Of a stretch of DNA of 52,081 nucleotides, positions 45,699 to 52,081 are shown piece after piece; the stretch's first letter is position 1; the number at the start of each line of letters is the position of its first letter. A program made the position numbers and the translations under genes. Source of the DNA: an uncultured Eubacteriales bacterium (lineage in GTDB: Bacteria > Bacillota > Clostridia > Christensenellales > CAG-138); contig CADAZC010000016.1 of NCBI GenBank assembly GCA_902792295.1, positions 1 through 52,081 on the forward strand, in the 5' to 3' direction. The notes beneath the pieces were generated by a model. It searched no databases. It saw nothing but the letters and a program-made list of their open reading frames with translations, and was not told the DNA's origin.

Positions 45699-48215
45699 AT
45701 GAGCGAAACGACAACGACAAACAACGGCCGCATCCGGCCGATCAATCTGGAACGCGAGATGCAGAAGAGCTTCATCGCCTATGCGATGTCGGTCATCACG
45801 AGCCGCGCGCTCCCCGATGTGCGCGACGGCATGAAGCCGGTGCACCGCCGCATCCTGCACTCCATGGAAGAGCTCGGCGTCACGCCCGACAAGCCCACGC
45901 GTAAGAGCGCGCGTATCGTCGGCGACTGCATGGGTAAATACCATCCGCACGGCGATTCCTCCGTATACGACGCGATGGTGCGTCTTGCGCAGGATTTCAA
46001 CACGCGCTATCCGCTCGTCGAGGGGCAGGGCAACTTCGGTTCCGCCGACGGCGACGGCGCGGCGGCGATGCGTTATACCGAGGCGCGTCTTTCTAAGATG
46101 GCAATGGAAATGATGCGCGACATCGACAAGGACACGGTCGATTTCCAGCCGAACTTCGACGGCACGCAGCAGGAGCCCACCGTGCTGCCCGCGCGTTTCC
46201 CGAACCTGCTGGTAAACGGCAGTAACGGCATCGCGGTCGGTATGGCGACGAACATGCCGCCGCACAACCTCGGCGAAACGATCGACGGACTTGTGGCGCT
46301 GATCGACAATCCCGACATCACGGTCGACGAGCTGATGAGCTATATTCCCGGTCCGGACTTTCCGACCGGCGCAACGATCCTCGGCAGGTCCGGCATCGCG
46401 CAGGCGTACCGTACCGGCAGAGGCAAGCTGATCATCCGCGCAAAGACCGAGATCGAACAGCTTTCGCAGAACCGCAGCCGCATTATCGTGACCGAGATCC
46501 CGTACCAGGTCAACAAGGCGCGGCTCGTGGAGAGCATCGCGGACCTCGTGCACGAAAAGCGCATCGAGGGCATTTCGGATCTGCGCGACGAAACGGACCG
46601 CAACGGCACGCACATCGTCATCGAGCTTAAGAAGGACGTCAACGCGAACGTCGTGCTGAACAACCTGTATAAGCACACGCAGCTGCAGGACACGTTCGGC
46701 GTCATCAACCTCGCGCTGGTCGACGGCGAGCCGAAGATCCTGAACCTCAAGCAGATCCTGTACTATTATCTCGAGCATCAGAAGGACGTCGTCACGCGGC
46801 GCACGCGCTTCGATCTGAACCGCGCCGAGGAACGTCTGCACATTCTGGACGGTCTCTTGCGCGCACTCGACGTGATCGACGAGATCATCGCGCTCATCAA
46901 GGCGTCGCCGAACGGACAGGCGGCGAAGGACGGACTGTGCACGAAGTTCGGATTCTCCGAGCGTCAGGCGCAGGCGATCCTCGACATGCGTCTGCAGCGT
47001 CTCACCGGACTGGAGCGCGACCGCCTCCTGGAGGAGGACCGGCAGCTTAAGGAGCGCGTTGCATATTTACGCACGATCCTAAGTGACGAGCATAAGCTTC
47101 TGGAGGTCGTGAAGGACGAAGCGCTCGACGTAAAAGCGCGTCTTGCCGATCCGCGCCGTACCGAAATCACGCAGGCGCTGGACGACATCGACCTCGACGA
47201 CATCATTCAGGAAGAGGAAATGGCGGTCACCATGACGCATTTCGGCTACATCAAGCGCACCTCGTCCGAGACCTTCCGCGCGCAGAACCGCGGCGGCAAG
47301 GGCGTCAAGGGACAGGCGACGCGCGACGAGGATTATGTCGAGCGCGTACTGGTTTCCAGCACCCATGCGCCGATCATGTTCTTCACGAACATGGGCCGCG
47401 TGTTCCGCATCAAGTGCTATGCGATCCCCGAAGCGAGCCGCACTTCGAAGGGCATCCCGGTGGTGAACCTTCTGCAGCTTCGTACCGGCGAAAAGGTCAC
47501 GGCGATGTTCATCGTTCCGCGCGAAGTCGAGGAGACGGGATATCTCGTCACGGCGACGCGCGACGGTCTCATCAAAAAGACGCGGATTTCGGAGTGCATG
47601 AATATTCGCAAGGGCGGTCTCGTACTGCAGACCGTGCGCGAGGGCGACGAGCTGATCTCCGTGGAGATGAGCAACGGCGACGATGAATTCATCATCGCAT
47701 CCCGTAACGGCAAGTGCATCCGCTTCCGCGAAAGCGACGTCCGCGCCACCGGCAGAGGCGGCATGGGCGTGCGCTCGATCAAGCTGGATGAAGGCGATAT
47801 CGTCATGGATATGATCCTCGTGCAGAAGGGCGGACTGGTGCTGACCGTCACCGAAAAGGGTCTCGGCAAGCGCACCGAGGAAAGCCAGTTCAGCGTACAG
47901 GGACGCGGCGGCAAGGGCATTCTTGCCATGAAAGCGACCGAAAAGACCGGCGGGCTCGCGTGCCTCAGAATGACGACCGAGGACGAAGACCTGCTGCTTG
48001 TGCGCGACGACGGCGTGATCATGCGCATGCCGGTCGACCAGATCTCAATCATCGGCAGAAACACGCAGGGCGTGCGCCTGATGTCGCTCGACGGCGATAC
48101 GAAGATCGCAAGCGTTGCGCTCCTGCCGCATCAGGAGATCGTTCCGGACGAGGAGGAGGGCGAAACGCCCGCCGCGCCGGAAACGCAGGTTGAAAAACCC
48201 GAAGGAGAAGCATAA
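45699..48215 (+). CDS. gyrA: DNA gyrase subunit A
   Basis: An 838-residue DNA-cleaving subunit. The catalytic Tyr126 lies in MRYTEARL. In the quinolone-resistance region [15 protein letters not shown], Ser87 and Asp91 correspond to E. coli Ser83 and Asp87 and are the sensitive-type residues. The C-terminal DNA-wrapping domain carries the GyrA box as QNRGGKG near residue 529, which distinguishes it from ParC. The acidic C-terminal tail is typical. A GAGGTAAG-like site precedes the ATG. cca follows three bases after the stop. Confidence 0.97.
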   Translation: MSETTTTNNGRIRPINLEREMQKSFIAYAMSVITSRALPDVRDGMKPVHRRILHSMEELGVTPDKPTRKSARIVGDCMGKYHPHGDSSVYDAMVRLAQDFNTRYPLVEGQGNFGSADGDGAAAMRYTEARLSKMAMEMMRDIDKDTVDFQPNFDGTQQEPTVLPARFPNLLVNGSNGIAVGMATNMPPHNLGETIDGLVALIDNPDITVDELMSYIPGPDFPTGATILGRSGIAQAYRTGRGKLIIRAKTEIEQLSQNRSRIIVTEIPYQVNKARLVESIADLVHEKRIEGISDLRDETDRNGTHIVIELKKDVNANVVLNNLYKHTQLQDTFGVINLALVDGEPKILNLKQILYYYLEHQKDVVTRRTRFDLNRAEERLHILDGLLRALDVIDEIIALIKASPNGQAAKDGLCTKFGFSERQAQAILDMRLQRLTGLERDRLLEEDRQLKERVAYLRTILSDEHKLLEVVKDEALDVKARLADPRRTEITQALDDIDLDDIIQEEEMAVTMTHFGYIKRTSSETFRAQNRGGKGVKGQATRDEDYVERVLVSSTHAPIMFFTNMGRVFRIKCYAIPEASRTSKGIPVVNLLQLRTGEKVTAMFIVPREVEETGYLVTATRDGLIKKTRISECMNIRKGGLVLQTVREGDELISVEMSNGDDEFIIASRNGKCIRFRESDVRATGRGGMGVRSIKLDEGDIVMDMILVQKGGLVLTVTEKGLGKRTEESQFSVQGRGGKGILAMKATEKTGGLACLRMTTEDEDLLLVRDDGVIMRMPVDQISIIGRNTQGVRLMSLDGDTKIASVALLPHQEIVPDEEEGETPAAPETQVEKPEGEA

Positions 48216-48218
48216 TTC

Positions 48219-49553
48219 ATGTTAAAGCTGCCGACCGCGCTGCGCGTCTTTGCCGAAACCCTCGAACAAGAGGGGGCGACGCTCTATGCGGTCGGCGGAT
48301 GCGTGCGCGACGCGCTGCTCCGAAGAGACGTGCACGACGTCGACCTTTGCAGCAGGTTAAAGCCGGACGAGCTGATCGAACGGGCGAAAAACGCCGGGAT
48401 CGCGGCGCGGATCGTGCAGCCGACGCTCGGCACGGTGCTGCTTTCGGTCGACGGAACGGATTACGAGCATACGACCTTCCGCACCGAATCGTACGGCGCG
48501 GGCGGCGCGCACAAGCCGGACGCGGTCCGGTTTTCGGACGCGCCGGAGGTCGACGCGTTCCGACGCGATTTTTCGATCAATGCGCTCTATGAATCCGTAT
48601 CCGACGGAACAATCCTCGATCCGACAGGCGGACTTCCCGATCTGAAGAACCGCGTACTCCGCACGACGACGAAGGATCCGGCGGTGATCCTGCGTGACGA
48701 CGGGCTTCGCGTTCTGCGGCTCGTGCGGTTTGCGGCGGCGCTGCGTTTTTCGATCGATCCCGCCACGTGGGAAGCCGCAAGGGCGAACGCCGCGCTGCTC
48801 GACGACGTCGCATGGGAACGCAAGCGCGAGGAGCTTGCGAAGATTCTCACCGGCGAAAACGTGTTTCACGCGCTTACGCTGCTCAGGGACGTCGGCGCGC
48901 TGCCGTATCTTCTGCCGGAGCTTTGCGCATGCGACGGCATGGCGCAGCGGGAGGATTATCATAAGTACGACGTTCTCACGCACCTGTTCCATACGTGCGG
49001 GAACACGCCGAACGAGCTCGGCATCCGGCTTGCCGGACTTTTGCACGACGTCGGAAAGCCGGAAGCGCTCCGGCGCGACGGCAAGCTGTATGCGCACGAT
49101 AGTTACGGCGAACGCATCGCGCGGACGATGCTCGAACGCCTGCGGTTTCCGAACGCGCTGATTGACCGCGTCTGCGGGATTATTCGCATCCACATGTTCG
49201 ATTTAAGAGACGAAGCGGCGGAGGCGACGGTACGCAGACGGTTTGCGGAGTGGGGCAGGGAGCGGACGGAGGACCTGATCCGGATCCGGGAGGCGGACGT
49301 CCGCGGCAGCGGGTACAGAACGGATTACGTCGCCGAACGCTGGCGTGCGATCTATGCGAAGATGCAGAGCGAGCACGCGCCGTTTTCGGAAGGCGAGATC
49401 GGAGTGTCCGGCGGAGATATCATGCAGGAGCTCGGCATCCCCGCGGGCGAACGCGTCGGAAGGATCAAGCACGCGCTGCTGCTGCATTGCGCCGTACATC
49501 CGGAGGAAAACAAAAGGGAAACGCTTTTAAAGCGAATGCACGATTACCGTTAG
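48219..49553 (+). CDS. cca: CCA tRNA nucleotidyltransferase with HD domain
   Basis: A 444-residue enzyme that builds or repairs the tRNA 3' CCA end. The nucleotidyltransferase head has VGGCVRDALLRRDVHDVDLCS (residues ~24-44, metal-binding D-x-D), then the conserved RRDFSINALY and LRDDGLRVLRLVRFAA. A C-terminal HD domain, with LLHDVGKPEAL near 273, may add phosphatase activity. AAGGAG at the end of gyrA is its ribosome site, so it is the last gene of the recF-gyrA unit. Confidence 0.93.
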   Translation: MLKLPTALRVFAETLEQEGATLYAVGGCVRDALLRRDVHDVDLCSRLKPDELIERAKNAGIAARIVQPTLGTVLLSVDGTDYEHTTFRTESYGAGGAHKPDAVRFSDAPEVDAFRRDFSINALYESVSDGTILDPTGGLPDLKNRVLRTTTKDPAVILRDDGLRVLRLVRFAAALRFSIDPATWEAARANAALLDDVAWERKREELAKILTGENVFHALTLLRDVGALPYLLPELCACDGMAQREDYHKYDVLTHLFHTCGNTPNELGIRLAGLLHDVGKPEALRRDGKLYAHDSYGERIARTMLERLRFPNALIDRVCGIIRIHMFDLRDEAAEATVRRRFAEWGRERTEDLIRIREADVRGSGYRTDYVAERWRAIYAKMQSEHAPFSEGEIGVSGGDIMQELGIPAGERVGRIKHALLLHCAVHPEENKRETLLKRMHDYR

Positions 49554-49596
49554 GCAACATTTCTGTATGGTTTTTGTGAATATTTTTCGTTCCGCC

Positions 49597-49624
49597 TTGC
49601 GGACGGCAAAAAATGTGCTATGAT
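49597..49624 (+). promoter_or_regulatory. promoter of the lamin-tail/CotH gene
   Basis: TTGCGG (49597-49602), 16 nt, TATGAT (49619-49624). The ATG at 49664 is preceded by GAGGA, so a normal leader is expected. Confidence 0.5.
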
Positions 49625-49663
49625 AAAATCGTTGCAGAATGTAAACCAGTATGAGGATTTGAT

Positions 49664-52081
49664 ATGAACAACAGGCAAAAACAGAAACGGACGATCCTTG
49701 CGGTCGCATTGGCGATCCTGCTTGTGATTATCGTGGCGATTTCTGCGGCGATCAGCTGCGGGACCAGCCGGTGCGCCGGAAAGACCGCGACGAACACGCA
49801 GGGCAATTCCAACGTGATCGTCAGCGAGATTCTGATCAGCAACAAGCAGACGGTGCGTGACCCGCTCGGCACGTACAGCGATTACATCGAGCTGTATAAC
49901 CGGAGCGACAGGGACATCGATCTGTTCGGGTATGGGCTGACCGACGACGAGGTTTCGATCTGGATGTTCCCGAGCGAGTCGATCATCAAGGCGCGCAGCT
50001 ATCTCGTCGTGTGGTGCATGAAGAACGACCCGACCAACGGCAACGGGTACCTGAAGCTCAAGGGCGAGGACGGAACGGAAAACAAGGTCATCATTACGGA
50101 CTTCGCGCTGTCGAAGAACGATGTCCTGCGTTTTGTCGACCCGTCCGGCACGGCGATCGTTACGGTCGATCTTTCCGATTTCTATACGGGGCAGAAGGGC
50201 AATGCGAACACCTACGGCGTCAGCGACGGAAGCGACACGGTCGGCTACGGCGGCAATTCGTTTGCGTACGACGAAAGCGGCGCATGGACGGTTATGAAGC
50301 CCACGCCCGGATTCCCGAACACGGAGGAGGGCTGGAACGCGTACAACGCCACGCGTCAGGCGGATTCCGAAACCGGCATCGCGGAAACGACCGACTGTCC
50401 GGTCCGTGTCACCGAGTTCATGGCGTCGAACGGCAATGTGCACAAGGCGCCGGACGGCAGCTATTGCGACTGGATCGAGCTGTATAATTCCGGCAGTTCC
50501 GCATTCGATCTGTCCGGCTTCAGTCTGTCCGACGACGTTACGAAGCCGCGCAAGTTCACGTTCCCCGCGGGATCGCGCATCGAGGCGTATTCTTACCTTA
50601 TACTGTATCACACCGAGAGACCGGTTTCCGGTGCGTACTGCTTCGACTTCGGTCTGTCCTCCCAGGGCGGCGAAACGCTGGTGTTTACCACGAACAACGA
50701 TCTGATCGTCGATCTCATCGATTTCGGACCGCAGCAGCAGAACTGCTCCTACGCGCGCATCTACACGAACGGCTCGTTCGATCCTTCCGCCGCGTTTGAG
50801 AGTTCGGACAAGCCGACCCCGGGCTATGACAACACGATCAACGGATACTCGCTCTTTGAAGAGAAGGAAAACGGACCGATGGGCGTTCACGATATTTCCA
50901 TCAACGAAATCCTCGTCGACGGGTATCACGTGATCTATATGAATTCGAGCACCACCAAGAGCGACCGTCCCTATGACGCCGATCTCGGAAGCTGGATCGA
51001 GCTTTACAACAAATCCGATTCCGCCGTCAATCTATCGGGGTTTTCGATATCGGACAACGAACGAAAACCGAGGAAATGGGTTTTTCCTGACGGAACGAGT
51101 ATCGCCGGAAAAGGATATCTCGTCTTGCAGCTCGAAGGAAGTCTTCCCCGCGAAGGGCAGACCGACAAGGATGTAACGGCCGAACAAAGACTGTTCGAAC
51201 TGAACTTTGATATCGCGTCCACGGGGGAAAGCATATTCCTCTATGACGCATCCGGCGAAATGATCGACCGCGTTGCGGTCCCGGCGGCGCGTTCCTGCGT
51301 ATCCTACGGACGCGATGCGACCGGCGCATGGAAACTGTTCGACACGCCGACCGAAGGCGCGGCAAACGGCACGAACGGCAGAGGGATCTACTGCGCAAGA
51401 GTGACGACAGATACGCCGACCGGCATCTATAAGGGGATCCAGACGGTGAACATCACCGTGCCCGAGGGCTGTTACGCGACCTACACGGTCTCCTGCGGCA
51501 AGGAAAACGATCCGGTCAAGACGACCACGCCCACGGAACAGTCCACGCGCGTGACCGGTCCGATCGCGATCAAGGAAAACACCGTCCTTCGCGTGCGCAC
51601 GTTTTCAAACGACAACAGCCGTTATCCGAGCGACGTTCAGTCCTATACCTATGTGATCGTCGGCGACGAGGAAACGGTCGAAGCGCACAATACAAATCTG
51701 CCGGTCGTGTTTCTGGTCACCGATCCGGAGAACCTTTGGGACACCAGGTACGGCATGTACGTCAAGGGCGAGGATTACACCGGCAAGGGCGCTGCGGACG
51801 AGCTTGAAATCAAGGAAACGATGGGCAAGTACGCCAACTTCAACATGCGCGGACGCATGTGGGAGAAACCGGCGACGTTTACCTATACGGACGCAGGCGG
51901 CAAAACCGTTCTGTACGAAAATGATCTCTACATCCGCGTGTTCGGCGCATTTTCGAGAAAGCTTGCGCAGAAGGGCATCGCACTGATCGCCAGAAAGGGC
52001 GTCGGCGAATCCCCGATGCAGTATGCCTTCTTCGAGAACCGTCCGTTCACGAGCTACAAGTCCCTCGTGCTGCGGGCATCG
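49664..52081 (+). CDS. secreted lamin-tail domain/CotH-like protein (3' end cut by window edge)
   Basis: 806 codons are open to the edge with no stop. The basic N-terminus and helix at about residues 10-30 form a signal anchor. Three lamin-tail domains follow, starting near residues 49, 244 and 406, each with the E-(L)YN and LSG(F)-type core (IELYNRS, IELYNSG, IELYNKS). A beta-hexosaminidase-C-like module (about 600-660, starting VPEGCYATYTVSC) precedes the start of a CotH kinase-like domain (from about 676, with RGRMWEKPA and VFGAFSRK). Clostridia often carry large surface proteins of this LTD-CotH design; CotH domains phosphorylate proteins in spore coats of other species. The substrate and role here are unknown. 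Confidence 0.85.
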   Translation, partial: MNNRQKQKRTILAVALAILLVIIVAISAAISCGTSRCAGKTATNTQGNSNVIVSEILISNKQTVRDPLGTYSDYIELYNRSDRDIDLFGYGLTDDEVSIWMFPSESIIKARSYLVVWCMKNDPTNGNGYLKLKGEDGTENKVIITDFALSKNDVLRFVDPSGTAIVTVDLSDFYTGQKGNANTYGVSDGSDTVGYGGNSFAYDESGAWTVMKPTPGFPNTEEGWNAYNATRQADSETGIAETTDCPVRVTEFMASNGNVHKAPDGSYCDWIELYNSGSSAFDLSGFSLSDDVTKPRKFTFPAGSRIEAYSYLILYHTERPVSGAYCFDFGLSSQGGETLVFTTNNDLIVDLIDFGPQQQNCSYARIYTNGSFDPSAAFESSDKPTPGYDNTINGYSLFEEKENGPMGVHDISINEILVDGYHVIYMNSSTTKSDRPYDADLGSWIELYNKSDSAVNLSGFSISDNERKPRKWVFPDGTSIAGKGYLVLQLEGSLPREGQTDKDVTAEQRLFELNFDIASTGESIFLYDASGEMIDRVAVPAARSCVSYGRDATGAWKLFDTPTEGAANGTNGRGIYCARVTTDTPTGIYKGIQTVNITVPEGCYATYTVSCGKENDPVKTTTPTEQSTRVTGPIAIKENTVLRVRTFSNDNSRYPSDVQSYTYVIVGDEETVEAHNTNLPVVFLVTDPENLWDTRYGMYVKGEDYTGKGAADELEIKETMGKYANFNMRGRMWEKPATFTYTDAGGKTVLYENDLYIRVFGAFSRKLAQKGIALIARKGVGESPMQYAFFENRPFTSYKSLVLRAS

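Overview
The window reads as about 52 kb of chromosome from a GC-rich, Gram-positive anaerobe of the Bacillota, most likely class Clostridia and plausibly a gut lineage recovered by assembly. The reasons are a CdaA/CdaR c-di-AMP module, RemB between recF and gyrB, strong AGGAGG-type ribosome binding sites, many secreted proteins with Thr-Pro-rich wall-spanning linkers, a dockerin module, and an anaerobic selenium-dependent molybdenum hydroxylase locus. I see no rRNA, tRNA, insertion sequence, prophage, CRISPR array or resistance gene. Almost every gene after 11.5 kb is on the + strand and packed into operons.

Region 1 (1-8.3 kb) is a divergent locus. A threonine-synthase-like PLP enzyme is on the - strand and runs off the left edge. 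ssnA, ygfK and a fused xanthine dehydrogenase-type hydroxylase are on the + strand. This is the core of the gene set linked to anaerobic purine/urate breakdown in gut bacteria. The 5' ends of both divergent genes carry exact tandem duplications (50 nt and 55 nt) that break their reading frames; these look like contig-overlap artefacts. Region 2 (8.4-11.7 kb) holds a surface-anchored PIG-L/LmbE-type deacetylase, a convergent SsuB/SsuC-type ABC transporter pair with no binding protein beside it, and a tiny membrane protein.

Region 3 (11.8-17 kb) is a cell-elongation unit, mreC-mreD-pbp2, followed by a membrane-anchored NlpC/P60 wall hydrolase. Region 4 (17.1-19.4 kb) is a glycogen/maltodextrin phosphorylase gene broken by a frameshift with about 86 nt missing. 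Region 5 (19.6-26.4 kb) carries a MoxR-DUF58-transglutaminase operon, a membrane phosphodiester glycosidase-type protein, a small membrane protein and a lipoprotein polysaccharide deacetylase. Region 6 (26.6-32 kb) is housekeeping: thioredoxin reductase, endonuclease III, Obg, YhbY and an ABC-2 type exporter.

Region 7 (32-38 kb) has cdaA-cdaR, a COG2509 flavoprotein and a secreted SpoIID-like protein that ends in a dockerin. Region 8 (38.1-42.3 kb) is an operon of bipA, a GNAT acetyltransferase, an EamA exporter and an acyltransferase-fold protein that has lost its catalytic motif. Region 9 (42.3-49.6 kb) is the replication cluster recF-remB-gyrB-gyrA-cca, with no dnaA or dnaN. Region 10 (49.7 kb to the edge) is a large secreted lamin-tail/CotH protein cut by the window end.

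The main themes are cell-envelope construction and remodelling (at least ten genes) and the purine-associated molybdoenzyme locus. Points most worth checking are the paired duplications, the apparently leaderless promoters of three exported-protein genes, the terminator lying inside a coding region, the degenerate acyltransferase, the SpoIID-dockerin fusion and the helical insertion in PBP2.
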